Source of the DNA: Oscillospiraceae bacterium | GTDB lineage: Bacteria; Bacillota; Clostridia; Oscillospirales; Oscillospiraceae | Assembly (NCBI GenBank): GCA_022794215.1 | Contig: JAAWEH010000022.1 | Location: 22,348 to 86,347, forward strand | Length of the DNA: 64,000 nt | Reading direction: 5' to 3' | Part shown: positions 7,637 through 15,570 of the stretch, in pieces | Position numbering within the stretch: the stretch's first letter is position 1 | Layout: the number at the start of each line of letters is the position of its first letter | Notes under the pieces: model-generated | What the model was told of the DNA's origin: nothing | Seen by the model: the letters and a program-made list of their open reading frames with translations, nothing else | Databases searched by the model: none | Program-made: the position numbers and the translations under genes

Positions 7637-8308
7637 ATGGCCCGAACCCAGGCTCCAGTCCGGCCCCGCCGGAGGGTAAGACCCAGGCGGCGCAGAGGAC
7701 GCGGGCAGCTCTTCCTTCCGGGGGCCATCCTTCTGCTTCTTGGCGCTCTTGCCCTTTTCCTTTTTTTCAAAAGAGCCAAGGGCTCCCCGGTGGAGCCCCT
7801 GCCCGAGCCGCTGCCGCCCTGGATCCAGCAGGAGCTGCTGCCGATCAACGAGTGGTCCCGGCCGGGGACGGCCATGGACGGTATAAACGGCATTGTGGTT
7901 CACTATGTGGGCAATCCGGGAACCACTGCCCGGCAGAACCGCAGCTATTTTGAAGGTCTGGCCCAGAGCCACGAAACCTACGCCAGCAGCCATTTTCTCG
8001 TGGGGCTGGACGGGGAGGTTCTCTTGTGCGTTCCGCCGGGAGAGATCGCTTATTGCTCCAGCACCCGGAACCACGATACCATTTCCATCGAGGTCTGTCA
8101 TCCCGATGACGCCGGGGCCTTTACCCCGGAGAGCTACCGCTCCCTGGTGCAGCTGGTGAACTGGCTGCGGGCGGTCTATGCCCTGGAACCCGACCAGGTA
8201 ATCCGGCACTATGATGTGACGGGAAAGGAGTGCCCCCGGTACTATGTGGAGTACCCGGAGGCCTGGGCGGGGTTCAAGGCAGACCTGCTGGCGGCAGAGG
8301 AAGAATAA
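7637..8308 (+). CDS. Membrane-anchored N-acetylmuramoyl-L-alanine amidase (Amidase_2)
   Basis: A 223-residue protein: a very basic N terminus (about 22 residues, ten arginines), one membrane segment (about 25-44), a Pro-rich linker, and an Amidase_2/PGRP-like domain. GIVVHYVGNPG supplies the first zinc histidine, SSHFLVGLDG follows, and IRHYDVTGKECPRY supplies the second histidine and the catalytic lysine/cysteine area. It should cleave the MurNAc-L-Ala bond outside the membrane. ATG 7637 follows GAAGGAGGG. Its position next to sporulation genes suggests, but does not prove, a spore-related role. Confidence 0.82.
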   Translation: MARTQAPVRPRRRVRPRRRRGRGQLFLPGAILLLLGALALFLFFKRAKGSPVEPLPEPLPPWIQQELLPINEWSRPGTAMDGINGIVVHYVGNPGTTARQNRSYFEGLAQSHETYASSHFLVGLDGEVLLCVPPGEIAYCSSTRNHDTISIEVCHPDDAGAFTPESYRSLVQLVNWLRAVYALEPDQVIRHYDVTGKECPRYYVEYPEAWAGFKADLLAAEEE

Positions 8309-8311
8309 AAT

Positions 8312-8347
8312 AAACCGGGACGATCCTGAATGGATCGTCCCGGTTTT
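8312..8347 (+). terminator. Intrinsic terminator after the amidase gene
   Basis: AAACCGGGACGATCC pairs with GGATCGTCCCGGTTT around TGAAT, then TTTTTCT. It also closes the convergent gene at 8367. Confidence 0.88.
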
Positions 8348-8366
8348 TCTCTTTCAGCACCGGCTG

Positions 8367-8717
8367 TCAAAACCGCAAAAAGGCGGTCACGGCGGCCAGA
8401 CTTACGGCAATCACCGCCGCTGAAGTGCTCAGCTCCAGCCAGTTGGCCGCCCGCTCCCGGCGGGTAAGGGCAGGGAGGGCCTCCTCCTCACACGCCTGCC
8501 GAACCTCCGGGGCGTCCTGGGCTGTTTGGTTCAGCTGCTTCCAGGCCTCCTTGGTCTCCAGCCGCTGGCGGCAGCGGGCAAAGTCCAGCACCTCGCCGCC
8601 CGCCGCCCGGTTTTGGGGCGCGGGGGCGGGAACCACGGTGGGGACAAACGTCAGCAGGTCGGGGCCGCCGCTGACTTTTACACGCCTTGTGCTTACGTTA
8701 TAATAGATGGTATCCAT
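8367..8717 (-). CDS. SOS-controlled tail-anchored small protein of unknown function
   Basis: A 116-residue protein I do not recognise. The N terminus (MDTIYYNVSTRRVKVSGG) is followed by a Pro/Ala stretch, a charged, probably helical middle (residues about 45-88, rich in Arg, Glu, Gln) and one C-terminal hydrophobic segment (about 94-115). The topology is therefore tail-anchored with the bulk in the cytosol. ATG 8717 follows AAAGGAGGG. Its promoter carries three LexA boxes (8815-8874), so it should be tightly SOS-controlled. SOS-induced division inhibitors such as YneA, SidA and DivS are small, mutually unrelated membrane proteins, so such a role is possible (inference). No homology is claimed. 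Confidence 0.7.
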   Translation of the reverse strand: MDTIYYNVSTRRVKVSGGPDLLTFVPTVVPAPAPQNRAAGGEVLDFARCRQRLETKEAWKQLNQTAQDAPEVRQACEEEALPALTRRERAANWLELSTSAAVIAVSLAAVTAFLRF

Positions 8718-8814
8718 ACTTCGTGCCCTCCTTTGATCTGTTATCCTTAAAATATCAGATCATCAGTCCCATATGCCGGACTTTTCCGCCCTGGTGCTCT
8801 CTTTTTGCAGATTG

Positions 8815-8874
8815 GAACATCTGTTCTTTTCTCAATATACAACATTTGTTCGAATTCGTCAAGAACAAATGTTC
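8815..8874 (-). promoter_or_regulatory. SOS promoter with three LexA boxes
   Basis: On the minus strand TTGACG, exactly 17 bp, and TATATT form a strong sigma-A promoter reading toward 8717. GAACAAATGTTC (8863-8874) overlaps the -35 box, CAACATTTGTTC (8840-8851, one mismatch) fills the spacer, and GAACATCTGTTC (8815-8826) sits just past the -10. These match the Firmicutes LexA consensus (CGAACnnnnGTTCG core). The window's own lexA has a similar box at 22811. Confidence 0.82.
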
Positions 8875-8975
8875 TTTTTTGAAAAAATTTTTCTTGGGAA
8901 GGAAACTTTTTCTTCTTTTCGCCGTCTAAAAGGGAAAAGAGGCGTTGTGTGCGCCTTAACAAGGGAGGATCTACC

Positions 8976-11150
8976 ATGAAACTGCGTAAATTGGCGGCCG
9001 CCGGGTTGGTTCTGGCCCTGGGGCTGAGCCTGGGTGCTCCCGCTTTTGCCGCGGAAGCTGCCGACGCCCGGCTCACCAAGGTGACCTTGGCGGTGAAGGG
9101 AACCCTGGACATTGACGACAGCTATACCCAGTTCTACGGCCAGCCCGATGAAACACCCCTTGGCACCCGCTGGGATCTCAACTGGTCAGGGGAGGATCGG
9201 AGCCTCACGGTCTCCGCCACCGATGAGGGCAAGGTGCTTTACATGTCCTACCGGGAAGATCAGAACGACATCACCGCTTCCTCCGGCTCCTACGGTTCCG
9301 GCCCCAGCTTCCCCGCCATGACCCGCGCCCAGGCTCAGGAGGCGGCCCAGGCCTTCCTTTCCCGGGTTTTGAGCGACAATGAGGAGGCTCTTTTCAGCGG
9401 CGAGGAGGAGGAATCCCTCTCCGCGGAGGACTATTCTTTTCGGGGAAGCATCCAGCTCAACGGCCTTCCCTCCCCCATGACCTTTTACCTCCGGGTTCGC
9501 CTTCGGGACGGAACGGTGACCAGCTTCTGGCGGGGGGATGTGTCCGATTACGCCGGACAGCCTGCCCCCGCCGGCACCTCCACCACCGGCGACAAGGCCC
9601 GGGAACTGCTGAAAAGCACCCTCTCCCTGCAGCTGGAGTATGTTTTGGATGCGGACAGTGAGATGGCGGTGCTCCGCTATTTGCCCAACTCCACCGATGA
9701 ATTCTATGTGGACGCCGCCACCGGGGAGCTGGTGAACCTCACCGAGCTCCAGCGCATGCTGCGGGAGCAGTATGCCGTCGCCGGCGGGGACAACATGGTA
9801 TTCAACACCAGCATGAAGGCTGCTGACGCCGCTGCGGAGGAGGGCGCGGCCTCCCTCACGGAAATTGAGCTGGAGGGGGTTGCCAAGCTGGAGGATGTGC
9901 TGGACAAAGAGGCTTTGGACAAAGCCACCCGCGCCTGGAGCGAGCTGGGGCTGGGCAGCTACACCCTGGGCTCCGCCACCTATTCGGTAAACCGGGAAAC
10001 CAGCGAGGTCACCGCCCGGATCACTTACGCCAAGAACACCGAGGACGGCATCTATCGCCGCTATATCACCGTGGACGCCAAGACCGGCCAGCTGCTCAGT
10101 ATGTCCGGCAGCAATCCTTTCCAGGTGAGGCAGGATGGGGTTAGGTTCCTCTCCGCCCAGGCCGCCCAGGAGAAGGCGGAGGCCTTTTTGACCCTTCTCT
10201 GGGGAGACCAGTTTGCCAGGACGGAGGTCTACAACGCCCCCGACCCGGAGACGGACGCCACTTTGTGGGCATTTACCTTTGCCCAGAAGGTCAACGGCTA
10301 TTTCTTCCCCGGAAACTCCATTTCTGTCCGGGTGGACGCCGCCGACGGTTCCATCATGGGCTTTTCCAAGAATTTTGACGATGATGTGACCTTCGATTCC
10401 GCCCAGGGCCTCATCTCTGAGGAGGCCGCCATTGACGCCTGGTGCCAGAGCTATCCTGTAGAGCTGGGATATATGGAGATCCCCGTGGCCCTGGACATGT
10501 CTGCCGAGTTTGAGCTCCTGCGAAACGCGGGCTATCACTACTATAACACCCTGAAACCGGGTTACGCCCTGGGAGAGCGGGAATACCGGTACACCGGAGT
10601 GGACGCCAAGACCGGCCAGCTGGCAAAGACGGAGTATCATGACCCCGCCCAAATGATCTACGACGACCTGGAGGGCCACTGGGCCCAGGAGATCCTCACT
10701 GAGCTTGCCCGGTGCCGGGTGGGCTGGTGGGGTGGCAAGGCCGAGCCCGACAAGGCCCTGACCCAACTGGACTATATAAAGCTGCTGGCCAGCGCCGACG
10801 GCTACCTCTACGACCCGGAGACAGAGGATGTGGAGTCCCTCTACAACTACGCCATTCGCCGGGGGATCCTCACCAAGGAGAGCCGGCAGGACGACAAAGT
10901 TCTGACCCGGGCCGAGATGGTGGAGATGCTCCTCAACAGCCTGGGCTACGGCCCGGTGGCCCGGCTTTCCGGCATCTTCCGCTGCGACTTTGCCGACGCC
11001 GACCTGATCCCGGAGGCCCAGCTTGGTTACGCCGCTCTGGCCCAAGGCTTGGGCATCGTCTCCGGGGACAGCCTGGGCAGCTATGCCCCCCAGCGCCCCG
11101 CGGTGCGCTCCGAGGCCGCGGTCATGCTTTGGAAATACATGAAGCGGTAA
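8976..11150 (+). CDS. Secreted YcdB/PepSY-like protein with C-terminal SLH domains
   Basis: A 724-residue exported protein. A signal peptide (MKLRKLAAAGLVLALGLSLG, cleavage after about AFA) precedes repeated PepSY/YcdB-like alpha-beta modules, recognisable by recurring phrases such as YITVDAKTGQLLSMS, RVDAADGSIMGFS and YTGVDAKTGQLAK, about 100-250 residues apart. From about residue 560, SLH-type segments follow (DLEGHWAQEIL; FADADLIPEAQLGYAALAQGLGIVSG; RSEAAVMLWKYM), which tether proteins to cell-wall polymers. ATG 8976 follows AAGGGAGG. It is divergent from the SOS gene, but the LexA boxes are arranged for the other gene. The exact role is unknown. Confidence 0.8.
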   Translation: MKLRKLAAAGLVLALGLSLGAPAFAAEAADARLTKVTLAVKGTLDIDDSYTQFYGQPDETPLGTRWDLNWSGEDRSLTVSATDEGKVLYMSYREDQNDITASSGSYGSGPSFPAMTRAQAQEAAQAFLSRVLSDNEEALFSGEEEESLSAEDYSFRGSIQLNGLPSPMTFYLRVRLRDGTVTSFWRGDVSDYAGQPAPAGTSTTGDKARELLKSTLSLQLEYVLDADSEMAVLRYLPNSTDEFYVDAATGELVNLTELQRMLREQYAVAGGDNMVFNTSMKAADAAAEEGAASLTEIELEGVAKLEDVLDKEALDKATRAWSELGLGSYTLGSATYSVNRETSEVTARITYAKNTEDGIYRRYITVDAKTGQLLSMSGSNPFQVRQDGVRFLSAQAAQEKAEAFLTLLWGDQFARTEVYNAPDPETDATLWAFTFAQKVNGYFFPGNSISVRVDAADGSIMGFSKNFDDDVTFDSAQGLISEEAAIDAWCQSYPVELGYMEIPVALDMSAEFELLRNAGYHYYNTLKPGYALGEREYRYTGVDAKTGQLAKTEYHDPAQMIYDDLEGHWAQEILTELARCRVGWWGGKAEPDKALTQLDYIKLLASADGYLYDPETEDVESLYNYAIRRGILTKESRQDDKVLTRAEMVEMLLNSLGYGPVARLSGIFRCDFADADLIPEAQLGYAALAQGLGIVSGDSLGSYAPQRPAVRSEAAVMLWKYMKR

Positions 11151-11164
11151 TTCCTTTTCCGCAT

Positions 11165-11205
11165 AAAAAAGCAGGGGCCTGCGCTGCAGGCCCCTGCTTT
11201 TTGGT
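11165..11205 (+). terminator. Intrinsic terminator after the SLH protein gene
   Basis: AAAAAGCAGGGGCCTGC pairs with its complement around a three-base loop, ending in TTTTT. The convergent ychF side lies immediately to the right. Confidence 0.88.
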
Positions 11206-11210
11206 TGAAA

Positions 11211-11310
11211 TTACACGTTAAAACGGAACAGGACAATGTCCCCATCCTTCATCCCGTCGCCGCAAGCTGCATATCCCTCGTCCCGGCACAAGCGCCGGGC
11301 CTCACTCATT
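11211..11310 (-). pseudogene. Duplicated ychF 3' end (remnant)
   Basis: The last 14 codons here (11211-11252) encode MKDGDIVLFRFNV and a stop, identical in protein to the end of the complete ychF gene 157 bases upstream. The DNA differs at seven codons, all at synonymous third positions. Before it, RRLCRDEGYAACGDG loosely aligns with the ychF TGS-domain end. There is no separate start or ribosome site that I can defend, so it looks like the tail of a second, diverged ychF copy. The left limit of 11310 is approximate. Confidence 0.6.
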
Positions 11311-11367
11311 TCGCTGCGGCTCCTCTCCCCATGAAAGCCTGCTTCGCAGCTTTCCCGGGGGCCCCAT

Positions 11368-12477
11368 TTAGACATTAAATCGAAAGAGAACAATATCCCC
11401 ATCCTTCATCACATACTCTTTGCCCTCGGAACGGATCAGACCCTTCTCCTTGGCGGCGGCCATGGAGCCGTTGGCTTTCAGATCCTCAAAAGAGACTACC
11501 TCGGCCCGGATGAAGCCCCGCTCGAAGTCGGTATGGATCTTGCCCGCGGCCTGGGGCGCCTTGGTTCCCTTTTTGATGGTCCAGGCCCGGCACTCGTCCT
11601 CGCCGCCGGTAAGGTAGGAGATGAGACCCAGGAGGGTGTAGCTGGCCTTAATGAGCCGATCCAGGCCGGACTCGGAAATGCCCAGATCCTCCAGGAACAT
11701 TTTCTTTTCCTCCTCGTCAAGCTCGGCGATCTCGGCCTCCAGCTTGGCGCAGACGGGGATCACCTGAGCCCCCTCCTTGGCGGCCAGGTCTTGAACCTGC
11801 TTATAGTAGGGGTTGTCCTGAGGGGCGGCGAAGCCCTCCTCGTCCAGGTTGGCGGCATAGATGACGCTCTTGAGGGAGAGAAGCTCGCTGGTGGCAATGA
11901 CAGCCCCTTCGTCCTCGTCGCAGTCAAAGCTCCGGGCGGAGTTGCCCTGGTTGAGCCAATCTTTCAGACGGGTGAAGAGCTCGGCCTCCTTGAGGAACTT
12001 TTTGTCCCCCTTGGCGGCGGTCTCCGCCTTCTTGATGCGCCGCTCCACCATCTCCATGTCGGCCATGATGAGCTCCATGTCAATGGTAGAGATGTCCCCC
12101 AGGGGATCCACAGGCACATTGGTAGAGGTGTCGGCCACCACGTGCATGATGTTCTCGTCGTCAAAGCAGCGCACCACATGGACGATGGCGTCGCACTCCC
12201 GGATGTTGGCCAGGAACTTGTTGCCCAGGCCCGCCCCCTGGCTGGCCCCCTTCACAAGACCCGCAATGTCCACAAACTCGATGACGGCGGGAGTTGTCTT
12301 TTTGGGGTGGTAAAATTCGCTCAGCCAGGTAAGCCGGCTGTCCGGAACGGCCACCACGCCCACGTTGGGGTCGATGGTACAGAAGGGGTAGTTGGCGCTC
12401 TCTGCCCCGGCGTTGGTGATGGCGTTGAACAGGGTCGATTTGCCCACATTGGGCAGGCCCACGATTCCTAATTTCAT
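11368..12477 (-). CDS. ychF: Redox-regulated ATPase/GTPase YchF (OLA1 family)
   Basis: A 369-residue Obg-related P-loop protein that prefers ATP and associates with ribosomes. GLPNVGKST (residues 6-14) is the Walker A, DIAGLVKGAS (about 69-78) the G3 region, NKFLANIRECDAIVHVVRCF a family signature, and the C-terminal TGS/DUF933 domain ends in GDIVLFRFNV. Full length for the family. It starts at ATG 12477, with a promoter 36-64 bases upstream. Its 3' end is repeated just downstream (see 11211-11310). Confidence 0.95.
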   Translation of the reverse strand: MKLGIVGLPNVGKSTLFNAITNAGAESANYPFCTIDPNVGVVAVPDSRLTWLSEFYHPKKTTPAVIEFVDIAGLVKGASQGAGLGNKFLANIRECDAIVHVVRCFDDENIMHVVADTSTNVPVDPLGDISTIDMELIMADMEMVERRIKKAETAAKGDKKFLKEAELFTRLKDWLNQGNSARSFDCDEDEGAVIATSELLSLKSVIYAANLDEEGFAAPQDNPYYKQVQDLAAKEGAQVIPVCAKLEAEIAELDEEEKKMFLEDLGISESGLDRLIKASYTLLGLISYLTGGEDECRAWTIKKGTKAPQAAGKIHTDFERGFIRAEVVSFEDLKANGSMAAAKEKGLIRSEGKEYVMKDGDIVLFRFNV

Positions 12478-12512
12478 TGGAATAGCCCTCTTTCGGTGGT
12501 TATTGTATGGGT

Positions 12513-12541
12513 ATTATAGCGGAAGAGGAGAAAAAAGGCAA
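12513..12541 (-). promoter_or_regulatory. ychF promoter
   Basis: Minus strand TTGCCT (12536-12541), 17-bp spacer, TATAAT (12513-12518). Confidence 0.65.
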
Positions 12542-12589
12542 GACATTCGGCCCCGTCTGTGGTATAAATAGGGCAGAGGAGGCGATCCT

Positions 12590-12871
12590 ATGGGCTTTCT
12601 GCCGATATACTGGATTTTGACAGCCAGTGTGGTAGGGGTTTTTCTGATGGGTTTTGACAAGCGACAGGCCAAGAAGGGCGGGCGGCGAGTCCCGGAGAGG
12701 CGTCTGTTTTTGGTGGCCCTGCTGGGGGGAACCCCGGGGATGATCCTGGGAATGTACGCCTTTCATCACAAAACCCGACATTGGTATTTTAAGTGGGGCT
12801 TGCCCTTGATCCTGGTTTTACAGCTGGGGGTTTTGTGGTTTCATTGGGAATACGGAGTGACGCTTTTATGA
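12590..12871 (+). CDS. DUF1294 membrane protein
   Basis: A 93-residue protein with three hydrophobic segments and the DUF1294 signature MGFDKRQAKKGGRRVPERRL...ALLGGTPGMILGM, then HKTRHWYF. The family is widespread and of unknown function. ATG 12590 is preceded by GAGGAGG, and a TATAAAT box (about 12562) precedes the gene. A terminator follows the stop directly. Confidence 0.85.
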   Translation: MGFLPIYWILTASVVGVFLMGFDKRQAKKGGRRVPERRLFLVALLGGTPGMILGMYAFHHKTRHWYFKWGLPLILVLQLGVLWFHWEYGVTLL

Positions 12872-12873
12872 AG

Positions 12874-12912
12874 AAAACAGGCCCCGGCTGTATAAGCCGG
12901 GGCCTGTTTTGA
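12874..12912. terminator. Bidirectional terminator between the DUF1294 and anti-sigma genes
   Basis: A 16-bp stem (AAAACAGGCCCCGGCT and complement) around GTATA, with A/T runs on both sides. It serves both convergent genes. Confidence 0.88.
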
Positions 12913-12916
12913 CCAG

Positions 12917-13810
12917 TCAGTTTTCAATGATTTGATACTCGCCGGGATGATCCGGATCTTCCAGGATTGAAACGCTCTTGCTCTCCGCCTCATCTCCCAA
13001 GTCCTCTGTGGGCTCTTGAGATTCTGCGGGCTGAGGCCGATCCCAGTCTGCCAAGGCCTGGGCCTTCTGGGGGTCGGCCTTGGAGGGATCCAGGGGCAGG
13101 GTGAAAAGGGCCGTGTCCCCTTTGGGCGTGATGGCGCCGGTCTTCTCCTCAAAGTCAAACAGCTCCGCGCTGGGGGGGGTATGAGTGCCGGGATACACCG
13201 CCAGATAGACGGTGTGGTCGGCAAAGACCTCCACATTGTCACACTCAAAGAGGTAATAAAGGGTTCCCTCCTGGGCAAAGGTGTGGGTGCCGCCCCCTAA
13301 AGTCCAGGCGTTGAGCTGCCAGGGAGCATAGCCCTCCACCAGGGGGCTGACAGTAAGGTCGGGCACGTCCTCCTCAATGGCCGTCCCGTCGGTGCGGGCA
13401 TAGGCCAGAACTGCGTAGGTTTTGTCCTGTGTCACACCACCGGGTAGGTTCTCCACCCGGCTCAGGCCCTCGCCGCTGATCAGGCCCATCAGGGTCACGC
13501 TGTAGTCGCCCACCGTTTTCGTCTCATTGCTCATGACGGCCTCTCCACTCTCAAAGGCGGCGGCCAGGGCCTCATTTCCGGCCTGCTGCGCCACATCCTG
13601 GGGCTGCAGCATCATAACAGCGGCTCCGGCGGTAACGGTAAGGGCGGCAGCCACGGCAGCGGCCACAAGTCCAGTTCTCAAATTCCACTTCTTCATGCCG
13701 TTTTTCTCCTTTTTCTGGGCCAGCTCCTCCAGACGCGCCATGGTTCGGTCTTGAAAGTCGGGGGAGAAGGGTACGGCATCCATTTGGGCACGGTATTCTC
13801 TCCGGTTCAT
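12917..13810 (-). CDS. Membrane-bound anti-sigma factor-like protein
   Basis: A 297-residue single-pass membrane protein: a cytosolic N-terminal part (about 1-44, with FQDRTMARLEELAQKKEK), one membrane segment (about 46-67), and a large extracytoplasmic part with no family I recognise (VGDYSVTLMGLISG, then an Asp/Glu-rich C terminus). It overlaps the ECF sigma gene by four bases (ATGA). Gene order, topology and coupling point to the cognate anti-sigma factor, probably sensing an envelope signal. The extracellular part resembles DUF4179-type anti-sigma proteins in layout only. Confidence 0.65.
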   Translation of the reverse strand: MNRREYRAQMDAVPFSPDFQDRTMARLEELAQKKEKNGMKKWNLRTGLVAAAVAAALTVTAGAAVMMLQPQDVAQQAGNEALAAAFESGEAVMSNETKTVGDYSVTLMGLISGEGLSRVENLPGGVTQDKTYAVLAYARTDGTAIEEDVPDLTVSPLVEGYAPWQLNAWTLGGGTHTFAQEGTLYYLFECDNVEVFADHTVYLAVYPGTHTPPSAELFDFEEKTGAITPKGDTALFTLPLDPSKADPQKAQALADWDRPQPAESQEPTEDLGDEAESKSVSILEDPDHPGEYQIIEN

Positions 13811-14286
13811 ACTTCTTCCTCCTTCAGCAAATTCCGCAGGCGTTCCCGCCCGCGGGAGAGCCGAGTCCCCACGGTGGGGGCAGGCAGCGCCAGCAGTCTG
13901 GCGATCTCTTTGATGGAATAGCCCTCATAATAATAAAGATGGATCACGGTGCTGTACGCCTCGGGCAGGGAGCGGACAGCAGAGAGGAGAGGGCCGTAGT
14001 CAATGGCTTCGGCAGCGGTTTGGGCCGCTTCCTCCAAGGGGGCGTCGTCACGCCGGCCCCGGCGGATGTCGCTGGCCCGATTGAGCGTGGCGCGAAGGAG
14101 CCATGCCTTCTCGTGTTCCCCGTCCCGGAAACGGGGGCGCTTATCCAGCAGCCGAAGAAACACGTCCTGAACTGCATCCTCCGCATCGGCGGGGGTTGGC
14201 GCCCGGGTAAGGGCAGCCCGGAGGAGCATTGGGCTATAGGTTCCCACCATGCGGCGGAGGTCTTGTTCCAGTTCGTGGTCGGTCAC
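13807..14286 (-). CDS. ECF-type RNA polymerase sigma factor
   Basis: A 159-residue sigma factor. Region 2 is seen in TPADAEDAVQDVFLRLL and HEKAWLLRATLNRASDIRR. Region 4 is seen in LPEAYSTVIHLYYYEGYSIKEIARLLALPAPTVGTRLSRGRERLRNLL, with its helix-turn-helix. GTG 14286 is chosen because AAGGGAG lies eight bases before it; the ATG at 14304 has no such site. Regions 1 and 3 are missing, as expected for group 4. It pairs with the overlapping anti-sigma gene. Confidence 0.9.
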   Translation of the reverse strand: MTDHELEQDLRRMVGTYSPMLLRAALTRAPTPADAEDAVQDVFLRLLDKRPRFRDGEHEKAWLLRATLNRASDIRRGRRDDAPLEEAAQTAAEAIDYGPLLSAVRSLPEAYSTVIHLYYYEGYSIKEIARLLALPAPTVGTRLSRGRERLRNLLKEEEV

Positions 14287-14322
14287 GGTCTCATCTCCCT
14301 TCATCTATAACACGATCAAAGA

Positions 14323-14348
14323 GACCGATATTTTTCAAGGAAGGTTTC
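14323..14348 (-). promoter_or_regulatory. Possible ECF autoregulatory promoter
   Basis: Minus strand GAAACC (14343-14348), 15 bp, CGGTC (14323-14327) upstream of the sigma gene. It resembles the AAC-type -35 and CGT-type -10 of ECF promoters. The spacing is slightly short, so this is tentative. Confidence 0.35.
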
Positions 14349-14440
14349 TTTTTTGCGTTCCGTTTTCCCCGGCAGGCGTGATACCCTAAGGGGGTATGAG
14401 TACAAGAGAACACAGACATCGGACTTTTTACGGCCTTTGG

Positions 14441-14622
14441 GATATCCTTTGGCGTTTTTTCTGCCCAGGAACAGGGAACCCTTTCCAGGCTGGAGGCCTG
14501 TGAGCTCCCGATCTATTTTCTGTTCCCCCGGGCCGGTAAAATCCTGCTTAGAGAGGTGAAACGCCGGATATTTTCATTTTAAAAGAGCCCTGCGGCGTGT
14601 GCGCCGCAGGGCTCTTTCTTTT
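14441..14622 (+). ncRNA. Candidate structured RNA (long imperfect hairpin plus terminator)
   Basis: The roughly 350-base gap between the sigma gene and an SDR has no credible ORF. It folds on paper into nested stems: 14442-14447 with 14566-14571, 14451-14457 with 14559-14565 (TTT bulge), 14463-14466 with 14530-14533, 14468-14474 with 14520-14526, and an apical hairpin 14486-14490 with 14496-14500. Ten bases later comes a strong terminator stem (14582-14597 with 14602-14617) with T-rich flanks. The long hairpin with an asymmetric internal bubble recalls 6S RNA in outline; I cannot confirm the identity, the strand or a promoter. Confidence 0.35.
14582..14622. terminator. Terminator shared by the SDR gene and the candidate RNA
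   Basis: AAAGAGCCCTGCGGCG pairs with CGCCGCAGGGCTCTTT around TGTG, with T-runs on both strands. It ends the leftward SDR gene 20 bases after its stop. Confidence 0.82.
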
Positions 14623-14637
14623 CTTTTGGCAGGCTGC

Positions 14638-15441
14638 TTACGGACGCAAGCCCATGCCGCCCTCCAGGGTGAGGGTCTCACCGGTGAGGTACTTGAAGTC
14701 AGGGTGAGCCAACTGAACGCAGACCCGGCCGATCTCGGTCTCGGGGTCGCCGTAATGCCCCATGGGGGGCATCTTCACGTTGGCCTTAAACGCATCGGGA
14801 TACGCGTTCTGGAAATTCTCCAGTTGAGCTGTCCAGGCGATGGGACAGATAACGTTAACGTTGATCCCGTCGGGGCCCCACTCGGTGGCGGCCACCCGGC
14901 TCAGGCCCCGGATGCCCTCCTTGGCCGCAGCGTAGGAGCACTGGCCATAGTTGCCGAAGAGGCCCGCGCCGGAGGCAAAGTTGATAACGGTACCCTTGGT
15001 CTCCTTCAGGTGGGGATAGCAGGCCTTCATGTAGTAGAATGCGGCATACAGGCCGGAATACAGGGCCAGGTCAAAGTTTTCCGTGGTGTGGGTGGCCAGA
15101 GGCACGCCGGAAGCGGAAGCCTGAGCGTTATTGATGAGCACATCAATGCGGCCAAATGCCTTGATGGTCTCGTCGATGACGTGCTGAACGGTGGCCTCGT
15201 TGTCGGTGCCGGCAGCCACGTCAGCCTGCACCACCAGAACCTTCACACCGTAGAGCCGCTCCAGCTCCTCCTTGGCATCCTCCAGCTTCTTCATGTTCCG
15301 TCCGGTAATGACGAGGTTGGCGCCCTCCTTGGCGTAGGCGGTGGCGATGCCGTAGCCGATGGAGCCGCAGCTTTTGCCGTCGCTGAGCACAGCCCGGCCA
15401 GCGCCGGTAATGATGGCAACCTTATCCTTTAAAAACCCCAT
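14638..15441 (-). CDS. SDR family oxidoreductase with an extended cofactor loop
   Basis: A 267-residue short-chain dehydrogenase. The glycine-rich loop TGAGRAVLSDGKSCGSIGYG carries about ten extra residues before SIGYGIA, recalling the longer loop of FabI-like divergent SDRs, but the catalytic Tyr and Lys are in a classical YAAAK (about residue 180) after FASGAG. NNAQASA replaces the usual NNAG. The substrate is unknown. ATG 15441 is set by GGAGGAGGTC just upstream; the longer frame lacks a ribosome site. Confidence 0.8.
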   Translation of the reverse strand: MGFLKDKVAIITGAGRAVLSDGKSCGSIGYGIATAYAKEGANLVITGRNMKKLEDAKEELERLYGVKVLVVQADVAAGTDNEATVQHVIDETIKAFGRIDVLINNAQASASGVPLATHTTENFDLALYSGLYAAFYYMKACYPHLKETKGTVINFASGAGLFGNYGQCSYAAAKEGIRGLSRVAATEWGPDGINVNVICPIAWTAQLENFQNAYPDAFKANVKMPPMGHYGDPETEIGRVCVQLAHPDFKYLTGETLTLEGGMGLRP

Positions 15442-15570
15442 AGATATGACCTCCTCCTTAAAGTATTCCCTGTGGATTGGCTTTTGCGGTGTCTTCCAAA
15501 ATATCACATATATGGTAGCATACTCTAAGAGAAAAAGAAATAGCTTTTTCCCTCTCCCCGCATATTTTCC

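Noticed and set aside
11211..11402. A full 63-residue gene over the ychF tail repeat
   Set aside because: Its start lies within ychF in another frame, has no ribosome site, and only the last part resembles ychF.
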